The notes beneath the pieces were generated by a model. It saw only the letters and a program-made list of their open reading frames with translations. It made no database searches and was not told the DNA's origin. The translations under genes were made by a program, and so were the position numbers. DNA of 29,758 nucleotides from Pelargonium cotyledonis (taxonomy: Eukaryota > Streptophyta > Magnoliopsida > Geraniales > Geraniaceae), in contig JAYMTA010000402.1 in NCBI GenBank assembly GCA_036897625.1, positions 1 through 29,758 of the forward strand, read 5' to 3'. This document shows positions 20,591-29,758 of the stretch, piece by piece. Numbering within the stretch: the first letter of the stretch is position 1; the number at the start of each line of letters is the position of its first letter.

Positions 20591-21030
20591 ACCTTTTAAT
20601 CCCATAGAATTTGAAACTAATGGGTGGGCTTTTAGCAGGTCCATATCCTGATATCCAAGCCTCAGGCCAATCGAAGATCCAACTGGTTATTCACTTATTT
20701 CTAGGGTTTGCAGGGTTCCGCTTCCTATATATACATACCTATGCGATACGTCTCTCATCAACTCACAGTCAACAAACAAAGCTATGAATCTCAGATCTGG
20801 CTTCGTCTTCTTCATGGTCTGTTCTTCTGGTAGATATTGATATAGATCTTTATAGATGCGAAGCCTGATAATTGCAATTCTGTGATCTGAGACCAATGAA
20901 TGGGTCGGAGAATCTATCGTCAGGCAACAGGAAAGCCTGCGTATCCACGAACTAACCATTCGTATACGCTCTACCTTTAGCTCTGGTTATCCTCTTCTTC
21001 TAGGGTTTTCCGGTGACAAGGTAGATACAA
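20590..21030 (+). promoter_or_regulatory. Promoter-like sequence without a recognised gene
   Basis: Features in order: a telo-box-like CTAGGGTTT at about 20701-20709, a TATA box CTATATATA at about 20724-20732, then a CA-rich leader, ATCAACTCACAGTCAACAAA (20758-20777). An ATG at 20784 opens a 17-codon frame (MNLRSGFVFFMVCSSGRY). A GT donor could follow the SSG codons, and a second AGGGTTTT lies after a CTTCTTCTAG acceptor-like site near 21002. This arrangement is typical of plant housekeeping promoters and first exons, but I recognise no downstream exons. It could be a relic promoter, a short-peptide gene or a non-coding transcript. Confidence 0.3.
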
Positions 21031-22715
21031 ACACACACACACACCAATCTCTCTTTCTTTTTCTCATTTTTCAATGTTTTTTGAAACATTCGGTCATGGT
21101 TTTGATGTGATGAAAGAAATCATTCGGATTCCCAATGAATTTTCCAAGGAAAATATGATTCAACCTTTATTCTGACTCTATCATGACCTCAACAAATTTC
21201 AATTTTATTATTGTAGTTTTTTTGATATATAAATGTTGGACTAATTGAGTGCCGGTGATGTAATATAAGTATTTGCTACTCTTGATGGGCTTTTGTCCAC
21301 TGATGATTATTTTCCACCAAGATCTCTGAGGCTCTCATTTTTCCAATTTATTATTATTATTTTTGAAATAATGTTCTAAGCATATTTTGATTGCTTTTGA
21401 ATTTGATTTAAATTCAAATTCAAATTTTGGATTTCTCAACATTTCATGTATCTCATTTTCACAATGCTATGCTTAGTTTTCAGGTCGGGGTTCGTTTTGA
21501 AGTATAGAAGATGAACAAGTCTTATGAAAAATAATTGTGGAGTTGCGTTAGCTCTAGGTACAAATTTGAAACTCAATAAAAAATGAATCAAAATCTTATA
21601 ATTATCAATCAACTCAAATTCTGTTTGGGTATAAATTTGAAATTTTAAAACAGTGGATTTACATCAAAATTGTTTAAATTTTGTACTCTTCAAAAATAAT
21701 AAATGAGCAACCTCATTAACTGACATGTTGGTATACTCCTGTTCTTCGTCATAATATTTGTTTATCTCATTTTCATAGTATTGTAGATATCGCTTTAGTT
21801 TTGAAATATAAGTTTGGGTGTCACTTTTGTCTCTTATAAAAATATTTAGTTGCAAGGAGTGCAACATTTTATATGTGTATCAAATTTGACTTGAAATGAA
21901 CTTGTAATGACAAAAAGATAAATGAATAAAAATTAGAAAGATGTTAACGTATGTGCCTGTAGCGATTTATCTTCATGAGACTTGTAATGCTTGCACCCTT
22001 TTTCTTTCATTGAGTTGTATTTTTATCCAAAACTAAGCAAGGGCTTGATCAAAACTGTTTTGTTAGGTGAGAGCTTCGTGCTCAATTAGTTAATTTAAAA
22101 AAAAAATTTCTTAAAGTGAGAGAAAAGTGAAATCTTAGAAGTTGTCTGAGCCCTGAGGTTTCATAATAGGTCTAGCTTTTGAGTTGTCATTGAAAGCTTT
22201 TACAATGATTTAGGAGTCTTGCTTGGGATTGCAAATAAAGTCATGAGAGTCTTCGTCCTTATTTTGACCTTTGATTAGTTGATTGTGATGGAGAAATGTT
22301 TGGATTGAGCCTCAGCATGAATCTTTTCATGACAAATTGTATTTCGCGATAGTGTAAGACAGCATCCTAAAAATGTGCTTCAATGTTTTTCCAACAACAA
22401 TGGTTAAACGCTATCCTAGGATGACCAACTTGACTTGACACTCAATAGTTTACCAATCTTCTATAGTTTACAATTCTACTTGGCACACGACCAACTTAAA
22501 TGAGTGACAAAAATTTTGGTTGATGACTTGAAAGTTGCTAGCTAATGAACTTGAGCGCGAAAGTTCCTAATCCATGACCCGAGAGTTGACTTAATTTAAG
22601 CGTTTGTTGATTGTACTTTTTACTCCAAAAATGTAAACAAATAAAATTTTATGGGACAAATGTCTTTCAAATTTATTTCCTCCAAAAGTGAAGATGTTTG
22701 AAAAAAGTTAATAAA
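21030..22715. other. Gene-free AT-rich intergenic stretch
   Basis: The stretch starts with a short (AC)n run at about 21030-21043. No gene, tRNA or clear repeat boundary is visible to me. Confidence 0.5.
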
Positions 22716-23105
22716 TCAATAATTTGAGTGACTTTTATCTCCAGATTGATTGATCTCGATTTCTCGAAGTCGTTCAATTTCTTCAGTTGGACATACAGCT
22801 CGAGCATCTGACTCTTTACAATAGTCCCATAATGCTGAAGTTGATTTCATAGAGGAAGAGAAAGTTGCGTCAAAATTGCTTGCATAGGGACGTGATATAG
22901 TATGTTCAAATGTATAAACAAGATATGCTTTCGACGATTGTAATGGAAGTGTAGATGTTTTAGGGCTAGGAGCTTGTATGTTCGTAAGCTGGACTGAAAC
23001 ATGCCCAATAGGTTCGACAACATGATTAGTGGAGAAACGACCATTGCAAGGTGATGGGCTAGAAGAATTACCCTCTATTGAACGAGATGGGCTACTCGAT
23101 TCCAT
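22716..23105 (-). other. Unrecognised 129-codon open frame, Ser/Pro-rich
   Basis: From the ATG at 23105 the frame codes a Ser- and Pro-rich start, then TEEIERLREIEINQSGDK near the C-terminus. There is no known domain, no promoter and no flanking exon that I can identify. It may be chance or a remnant of a mobile-element protein. Confidence 0.15.
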
Positions 23106-24290
23106 GTAAAATCTCGGAGAAGAATGTGACGAAGAATAGCCTTATTGAGTCGGAAGCGGGAAGTGAGAATGATAGTAATGACGAGCCATCACATTCTCTT
23201 CAAAAAATTTGGAAAAATGAAGACCCCACTTTTAGCATAACCTTCTTAAGAATAGTAGAGAATAGACTAATATGTACTAGAATATAAGCATGGTCTAGGT
23301 ATTGTTTAGTCAAGAAGCTAGGATGAATAAACAGAAAGTCCCCGAAAAACACTTATATGTTCCACATTGACTCACGACACCAAGTGTGAGTAGGTTTGCC
23401 TCTAATCGAGACCCAACAGAACCTGCCCCCCCAATGCTTGAACTAACCTCAATCTTAGAAAGTAATAAACCATTATGATAACCAAGACCATTTAGGCTTC
23501 AATAGCTCACAAAGTTTCTTCATCCCAAACGACAATGTCAAATATAACCTCAAACGCAAAACATTGGTGAAAAAATTTGTCTGACAAATTTTCTCTTGAG
23601 ATAGACAGAATGCTTCATCTTAACTTGTCAAAAAGAGAGGGAGAGAAGTAACTCGGGCAAACCTAAAAATCCAGTGACAAGGGATAACCAAAGACAATAT
23701 CAAAATATGAGACATTTAGGATAACCCTTTCATGCATGGACTTTGGATTCAAGACAATGGAAAATGAATGACACGATTCAACATTGATCTAGGTCTTAAT
23801 TTCGACCAGGAAGAAGTCTCTTTGGCGCTCGACACCACTTCCTGAGGAGAAGGACAAGATTGAGAGCTCATTAACCAAGCGACATAGATATGTCTTTTGA
23901 GAAAAAGAGCCCTGTTGTGGATGTCGATCACGCAAACAGCCCTTTTGACAAACTTGTACCACCTACCTCTTATATTAGTTTTATTTTTTTATTTTTGGAA
24001 CAAAAATGTAACAACCCTTGTCTATCACCGAAAGATGTTCTCCAACCAGTGAAAGGACATGGTGATTGGAAAATTGTGGACGTACAATGTTGCATGTTGA
24101 TTGCGGGGAAGATAACCTAAGTTGGATGACACATAAGAAGCGATCGACGACTTGCGCTAAATAGGGTTGGTGGTTAAGCGCAAGCCTGAGATGTTCAACG
24201 TCGTGGAATGCTTATTGGAGTTGGTGGTTGTGAGCTGGCGGTGGTTGGGAATAGAGGTTAAGCATCAACTAGGGTTTCATTTGTCCACTG
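23106..24290. other. Intergenic stretch, probable old repeat DNA
   Basis: This has mixed composition, more GC than the preceding region, and several short open frames on both strands without a coherent product. It probably consists of decayed transposon sequence, but no family could be assigned. Confidence 0.35.
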
Positions 24291-24295
24291 CGACA

Positions 24296-24317
24296 CTATA
24301 TATATATATATATATAA
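24296..24317. repeat. (TA)n microsatellite
   Basis: A short pure TA dinucleotide run of about 20 bp. Confidence 0.9.
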
Positions 24318-24586
24318 TAAGAGGTTGAAATGACATATAGTAATTAAGTGTTGTGAAGTGTCTCTCTTCAGTTGCTCTGCTAGAGTAAGATAATAAAAAG
24401 TTCTCTGCTACGGTTAGGAGTACAAACGTAGCCGTCGGAGTTCCGCCGATGATGCTGGAGCCCAAGTGTTGCTCAGTCTTCAGTTTAGATCTGGGGTGAA
24501 TTGGCATTCGGCGCCACTGCTAGTGGTCTGTATTCCCTTGGTGTTACTGACATATAAATATTTTTAAAATGTAGATTATATTTTTT

Positions 24587-24835
24587 GAGCATGATGCTCA
24601 CGAGGTCATCTTAAAGATTAATTCGTAGTGTGTGGACTCTAGTCATTTTGGCCTTCTAATTGGTGATTGTGGGACATTGATGAATGTTTTTGCTAATGTT
24701 TTTTTCAGATTGGTTAAGAGATATGTGAATAGGGTGGGCTAGCGAAACACTCTTTAAGGTTCTACTTTCTAGTAAGGGAATGCCCTTCTTCATGTGGTTA
24801 ATGATGTTCTCTTGTTGGATGTTATTTATGGTTAA
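24587..24835 (+). pseudogene. Decayed RNase H-like domain (RVT_3 type, LINE or host origin)
   Basis: Read in one frame from 24587, the segments EHDAHEVILKINS, DSSHFGLLIGDCGTLMNVF and FRLVKRYVNRVG follow the order of the plant RNase H domain attached to non-LTR reverse transcriptases (E-D-A start, ILxDC, and VxRxxNxVAHxLA). NALLHVVNDVLLLDVIYG follows in the same frame. The frame has stop codons at TAG 24626, TAG 24743, TAA 24755 and TAG 24767, and lacks a reverse transcriptase upstream, so it is a non-functional remnant. The family assignment rests on visual motif likeness. Confidence 0.45.
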
Positions 24836-24841
24836 TATGAA

Positions 24842-25525
24842 GGAAAATTACACAAACTTACTCTGTACTTGACACTTTTTGCACCTGAATACATGATAGG
24901 TACGTGTTATTTCACATGAATATTATTTTTTTTTACGAGTAAATCTCTATTTTATAATTTCTCAAATGTAGTGTTACATCCAGAAAACCTAGAAGCCACT
25001 ATTGGGCTAGACACAGACGCATAAACCCGATTAAACAAGTTACTACATTGTTGAGCCCTAAAACCTTAAGAAACTATTTTCTCATGATGACCATCAAAGA
25101 AAACGATAGAACCAAACAGAAAATAAAAAACCTTCCAAGATAGCAAATCAATCATCATATCCCGGGTCCTAATGCGAGACCTGACAAGTCTATCCCATAC
25201 TTCACTACCCGTATCAGACCGTGAATCACCATAACAACCACTTCCAATGAGGGAAGACATACCGAAACTACAATAAAATATGCAAAAATAAACTTCCTAC
25301 ACGGGAAGACAGACCACTAACGAACTAAGGAACTATCGAAAAACGATAAGCATCAAAGCTGCGATTTCCGGCAGTGAGAATAGTAGCGACGAGTGATGCC
25401 GGTACGACGACTATAATATTATTAATTCATCTTCTTAAAAAAACAAATGTAAATTATTAGTGTATGTGGACTAAGGGTAACTAAATCAAATTGCATATTG
25501 TTTAGAGTAGTTAGGTAAATTTTAC
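24842..25525. mobile_element. Possible second foldback/MITE element, split by a nested retroposon
   Basis: The left sequence GGAAAATTACACAAACTTAC and, reversed, the right sequence GGTAAAATTTACCTAACTAC (ending at about 25525) are similar and lie on either side of the retroposon at 24928-25414. This suggests an older element of roughly 200 bp into which the retroposon landed. The likeness is partial and no flanking duplication was confirmed. Confidence 0.25.
24928..25414 (-). mobile_element. Retroposon (LINE 3'-end or SINE-like), copy 1, with target duplication
   Basis: On the minus strand the element ends in a run of A residues (plus-strand T tract at about 24926-24934). It is flanked by the direct repeat AATATTATT at 24919-24927 and 25415-25423. 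Its middle (minus strand of 25111-25157, containing GATTTGCTATCTTGGAAGGT) is clearly related to the plus-strand copy at 26240-26290. There is no intact coding region. Confidence 0.6.
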
Positions 25526-25572
25526 CCCATAATACAATACATTTTCAGATTTTATACTAAAAAAACTCTCCC

Positions 25573-26476
25573 TTAAAACACCTTAGATAGTCTAAGCAAC
25601 GACCTTTATGCTTTTTTTGCATCTAAGGTTTTCGGTTGCATCAAAGGTAGTAGAGCAGCGGCGGTGACTATAGAGGACAACAACGGTTCAGATCAAACGT
25701 CAGCGATTCTCTTTAGCACTTTACTGGTTTTTAAGGTTTTTTGGAATAAAAGGCTTAAAGGGTGGCAGCGGCTCAGTAGGGCAGGAGAAGTAAGGGACGA
25801 CGTCGGTGATAACAAGGGTGAACGGAGTAGCAGAACGACGGCGTGTGGGGCGAAGGCGGAAGTGCATGGGAGTGGCAGTGGGCATCGTGCCGGGTTGAGG
25901 CAGGTGTCGGTGTTGATCGTGCGAGACGGTGTAGGCGGTGGCTCATCTGGTCACTACTCTTGTAGCAGTTGTTAATAGGAGTGATGCCGGTGATAGACGA
26001 AGGCGAGAAGAGGAGCGGCACGTGCGTGTCAGTACATCAACGGTGGTAATGAGGCGGCGAGAGGGCGGATTCAATGATAGTTTTTGGGGCTATCTAAAGA
26101 TAGCTAGGGAAGAGGACTGTGGGGGAGGTAGCAGCCACTGCGAGTTGGGTGGGGGTCCATGTCATTCGGTTAGGGCTCTCTTCAAGTCGCTATGGTTATT
26201 CATAGTCCATTACGGATAGTGAAGTCTTGTGTTAGGACTCATGATTAATTTGCTATATCGGAAGGTTTTTATTTTCAATTTGGTTACGTTTGACCATCAT
26301 TATAGTTTTTTTAGGAGTTTATCTTGAGGTTTATGATCAATGATATAATGGTCCGGTACTCCGGGTCTCTAGCTTTATGTTTGATTCTCTAAGATTATCA
26401 TATTGCTTTTGGTTGTAACATTGATTTGATTCATCAATAATATTAGCAATATTATTCTGACAAAAAAAAAAAAAAC
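25573..26476 (+). mobile_element. Retroposon, copy 2, with poly(A) and target duplication
   Basis: It is about 900 bp, with a G+C-rich 5' half and a T-rich 3' half, ending in TTCTGAC and a 14-A tail at 26462-26475. The direct repeat AACTCTCCC flanks it at 25564-25572 and 26477-26485. Poly(A) plus duplication shows target-primed retroposition. The 3' half matches copy 1 (GATAGTGAAGT, then TTTGCTATATCGGAAGGTTT). The 5' half has open frames of 93-103 codons with low-complexity Gly/Arg content that I do not regard as genes. It may be a 5'-truncated LINE or a non-autonomous relative. It ends about 340 bp before the TBP TATA box. Confidence 0.7.
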
Positions 26477-26485
26477 AACTCTCCC

Positions 26486-26815
26486 ACAAATATCAACCAA
26501 ACCACCTGTCAAGCACGACCGGCAGATACGTCCATCCAGATCCCCAAAAGCGCAACGCGTCGCCTAACCATTGGCCTTCACCGTTCCCTCAGTAACAGTC
26601 TCGCCCCATTACCATCTCCCATTTCACATTCCCAAAATACCCACCCCCGCCTACAAAGCACGAAGTCACGCGTGAGGGGCAAATCGGTAACCTACATAAG
26701 CATCTCAGCCCAAGACCCAACCACAAAGCCTCCACTAGCTCCCAGATCCTTCCACAACAACAGCAACAAGTTCTTCTTCTTCTTCTTCTCTCTCTGTCTG
26801 AAAGAGCTCTCTCCC
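26486..26815 (+). promoter_or_regulatory. TBP upstream promoter region
   Basis: This is a C-rich upstream region unlike the AT-rich spacer, with a (TTC)n run at about 26771-26788 followed by CT-rich sequence leading to the TATA box. CT-rich initiator and leader sequence is common in plant housekeeping promoters. Confidence 0.5.
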
Positions 26816-26816
26816 T

Positions 26817-26822
26817 TATAAA
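26817..26822 (+). promoter_or_regulatory. TATA box of the TBP gene
   Basis: TATAAA within CCCTTATAAACC sits in a CT-rich stretch about 450 bp upstream of the ATG, or about 190 bp once the probable 5' UTR intron (about 26968-27229) is removed. It implies transcription start near 26850. Confidence 0.6.
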
Positions 26823-27273
26823 CCTCCTCTTACAAATCTCTCTCTTTCATATATAAGACCTTTCTCTTTGAAATTTTCCCGCTCAATCTTCCTCTTTTTC
26901 TCGCCTAATTTTCCCGGAAATTTCTCTCCATCTCTGCTTCTCAAACGCTAGATTCTGAATCCGCGAGGTCTGCTTTTGCTACATCTGTTAGATCTTTGAT
27001 TATAGGATGGAGATCCTTATAAATGAAATTTTACTTGGATTTTCAGCTTAAGAAATCAACGATCGGTTGTTAGGGTTACTGTTTCAGAGTGATCTGTCAA
27101 ATGTCTACATGAATTTCCAAATAAATCTGGGACAGTTTTAGTTTCTAAAGATGTGTTTTGTTACTTTTGGGTATTAGGGTTGTATCTGGTGGTCTGAATT
27201 GTTCTATTTTTTGCGTTGTGTTTTGGTAGAGTAGAGGCGATTCCTGCGAAATCTGTGTGGAACTAGATATTAC

Positions 27274-29758
27274 ATGGCAGATCCAGGCTTGGAAGGGAGC
27301 CAGCCAGTTGATCTCACCAAGCATCCTTCTGGGATCGTCCCTACTCTTCAGTAAGCTACTAATCCTCCAGTCCATTTTCTAGATGTGGGTCTAGTACATC
27401 TTTAGGTCGACATGGTCGACATGGTCTCGTGTAGTATTATTACAGAGTACAGTTCCAATATGGTGTGAGTTTGGAAATTTTGTGTCATTGTATGCTATCC
27501 ATCTTGGAAAGAGGCCATGGAACTTGCTGGTTTGTAATGATCTATTACTAATGGTGAATTGATTTTTTTGTGAATGAGAATCAAGAATGATAATGAGATT
27601 CTCATTCTGTGTTTTGTGTTTGGATTTTGACTTTTGACTTTTTGGTATGGAGTGGCTTCAGAATGCAAATCTCATTCCCATTCCAAAAATTTACTCAAAT
27701 TGCTACCATAAGTTATTCACCTTAACAGGCTTGTACACTGTTGTAAAAACTGTTATGTGGCAGGATAGTTTTAGTGCGACGGCTTAAGTTGGTTTGCATG
27801 TTGTATTAAGATCTTTTACACTATTCCAGGATCAAATACTAGTCATTTACTATATACACCATTCTGTCGTCATATTGTCTCGTGCTATATTAGGTAACCA
27901 ACCATTTAGAGTGATATCTTGTTATATAATCTTCAATGAATTGAATTTGGCATTGTATACATATCTAGGAACATTGTCTCAACTGTCAATTTGGATTGTA
28001 AACTGGATCTTAAGGCAATTGCACTACAAGCTCGTAATGCAGAATACAACCCAAAGGTATGTCGAAGTTGAGTGAGGAATAGCATTTTTTCCACTTACTA
28101 ATTAGCATATTTTCTATTGTTAAGCATTCAACCCTGTTTATTCACTTCTCATAATCTTTTCCACCTTTTCAATTAAATTACATGTTCTTTGTGGAAGCCC
28201 CCTAATTTTAGTATAGTTTATATGAAGTCACAGAACTAATGAATTTCAATTTCTTGGAGCCATCTATATAGTTAGTATTTTGCGTGACTGACAGACTTGT
28301 ATAACCTTATTAGCGCCATGCCGCCATTTTTTCCAATTTCATATAATTGTTTAATGCCATTAATGTAATTAGTCTGTTAATGTTATGGTGCATGCAGCGT
28401 TTTGCTGCTGTAATTATGAGGATAAGGGAACCGAAAACTACTGCATTAATATTTGCTTCAGGAAAGATGGTAAATTCTACTTCTCGTGCACAATATGTTT
28501 CTCATGAACAAGTGTTTATCTGCTTCATTAGTTATTACCGTTTTCCATTGATCTCATAGTCATCATCATATCATTTTGATGTTTTGTGTATGTTTCTGCC
28601 AAATGCACTGACAAATAATATGTTATGATGTTCTTTAGGTTTGTACTGGAGCTAAGAGTGAGCAACAATCAAAATTAGCTGCGCGAAAGGTATTTAACAT
28701 CTGTTTTAATACTTTCAAACGGTAACAATTTGAATTTTATGAAGTTAGCTGATTAGTTGGCAGGGCACAATCTGGGTGGTTCAATGATTGTTAATTTTCA
28801 ATGGGTCTTTTAATATTATGGCGGGTGGATCTAAGGTTTATTTTAACCTTATGTGCTGTCTCTTTTCAGTATGCTCGGATTATACAGAAACTTGGTTTTC
28901 CAGCTAAGTTCAAGGTGAATTTTTAGCATCCCTTTATCTATCTGTCACTCCGTGCAAGATACATGTGCTGTCCAGCAAAGATTGACGGTTTTGACGGTTT
29001 TCATTGCTGTAGGATTTCAAGATTCAGAATATAGTTGGCTCCTGTGATGTTAAATTTCCGATAAGGCTTGAAGGACTTGCATATTCTCACGGTGCATTTT
29101 CAAGTGTAAGTGGTAGCCTTTTTTGTCTGTTAGAAGTGTTCTTCATTTGCTTACATATCACATTTGTAATTTTGTGTTTTTATTTCTAAATTTGTAGTGT
29201 ATGGGTTTCTGTGAATTTATGAGCGAATGAATCATTTATCTTATCTTATGTTTTTTATTTTCTTGGTGCAAAAGTACATATCGTATAATTGGAAGTCCTA
29301 AAGGTGTAGATTATTTGTTACTCTTCAATGATTATGTTTTAAATTTTCTTGTTCAGTATGAGCCTGAGCTTTTCCCAGGTTTGATTTATCGGATGAAACA
29401 ACCCAAGATTGTGCTTCTCATCTTCGTGTCAGGAAAAATTGTTCTTACAGGTGCTAAGGTATTTATCTCACTTCTTGAGTTAGGCTCATTTGATTTTATG
29501 TGCCATAATAGTTGATCATCTAATTTGCATTTCTGGCTATCCATTCTTCAGGTGAGAGATGAAACTTACACAGCCTTCGAGAACATATATCCCGTGCTTA
29601 CAGAGTTCAGGAAAAACCAGCAATGGTATTGCCCTTTATTTGTAAAGCATAATTTTCCTTGCATCATTAAATGCTTGCTCTTAGTTTCCATAGAGGAGAG
29701 CTGACACGCACACGCACACGCACACGCATAATGGTTATTGCTATATTATTGTGTAGAG
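27274..29758 (+). CDS. TBP: TATA-binding protein (TBP), all 200 residues present; stop codon split by an intron
   Basis: TBP is the DNA-binding core of TFIID and of the pol I and pol III initiation factors. It bends DNA at TATA boxes in the nucleus. Coding exons: 27274-27350, 27969-28056, 28398-28469, 28639-28689, 28870-28914, 29013-29105, 29357-29458, 29552-29625, all with GT-AG introns. The sum is 602 nt: 200 codons ending FRKNQQ plus TG, the first two bases of a probable TGA stop, followed by a GT donor. The short N-terminus ([14 protein letters not shown]) is typical of plants. Two direct repeats of about 90 residues form the saddle, with intercalating phenylalanines at 57, 74, 148 and 165. 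The sequence is near identical to Arabidopsis TBP over the core. A 5' UTR intron is likely (donor GAG|GT at 26968, acceptor TAG near 27229). The final exon begins at 29694 or beyond the window. Confidence 0.97.
29704..29727. repeat. (ACACGC)n short tandem repeat
   Basis: Four units of a hexamer, ACACGC, lie just after the coding end of TBP, either in its last intron or in the 3' UTR. Confidence 0.9.

Noticed and set aside
23340-24010. Possible LINE ORF1 or zinc-knuckle (DUF4283-like) remnant on the minus strand
   Set aside because: A VFGYPLSLDF segment was suggestive, but no cysteine-histidine knuckle or consistent motif order could be found.
25664-26219. Open frames of 93-103 codons rich in Gly, Ser and Arg
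   Set aside because: They lie in the GC-rich 5' half of the retroposon and have low-complexity composition without a domain.
1-29758. CRISPR arrays, prophage, bacterial operons or rRNA/tRNA genes
   Set aside because: None is visible. The window is plant nuclear DNA, and the only tRNA-like boxes belong to the SINE and the dispersed repeat.

Overview
The window is nuclear DNA of a dicot plant. It is AT-rich, its genes have many short GT-AG introns, and its intergenic DNA is full of MITE, SINE, LINE and LTR relics. Species cannot be fixed from the sequence alone. Four protein-coding genes are supported. (1) Minus strand, 1272-1523: first coding exon of a cytosolic pyruvate kinase, whose remaining exons lie left of base 1. 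(2) Minus strand, 3322-11911: a complete 15-exon glucosidase II beta subunit (PRKCSH/PSL4 type, 638 aa), with signal peptide, two LDL-receptor class A modules, coiled coil, acidic linker, MRH domain and C-terminal HDEL. (3) Plus strand, 14152-17196: a complete 7-exon NusB-domain protein (309 aa) with a Ser-rich, probably plastid-targeting N-terminus. (4) Plus strand, 27274 to the right edge: TATA-binding protein, with all 200 residues present.

Layout. 1-1523 is the pyruvate kinase first exon and at least 1.27 kb of its first intron. 1524-3321 is the intergenic spacer, with a tRNA-type SINE and a small GC-rich hairpin. 3322-11911 is the glucosidase II beta gene, whose large introns hold a Stowaway MITE and two copies of an LTR/SINE-like repeat. 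11912-14151 is a divergent promoter interval with an LTR-like fossil in the middle. 14152-17500 is the NusB gene and its 3' region. 17500-26500 is about 9 kb without a convincing gene: a 178-bp-arm foldback MITE with a flanking direct repeat, Stowaway-like relics, LTR-like fossils, an RNase H remnant, and two retroposons of one family in opposite orientation. 26500-29758 is the TBP promoter, a 5' UTR with a probable intron, and the eight exons that code all 200 residues.

The four genes are housekeeping genes and do not form a pathway. As I recall Arabidopsis, pyruvate kinase next to glucosidase II beta (At5g56350/At5g56360) and pyruvate kinase near the NusB gene (At4g26370/At4g26390) are both neighbour pairs there. 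This window would then keep all three together as a less fractionated ancestral block. I found no convincing new biological system. The most useful observations are the reconstructed gene models, the split stop codon of TBP, the HDEL tail that depends on one splice, and the datable transposon insertions with target-site duplications.
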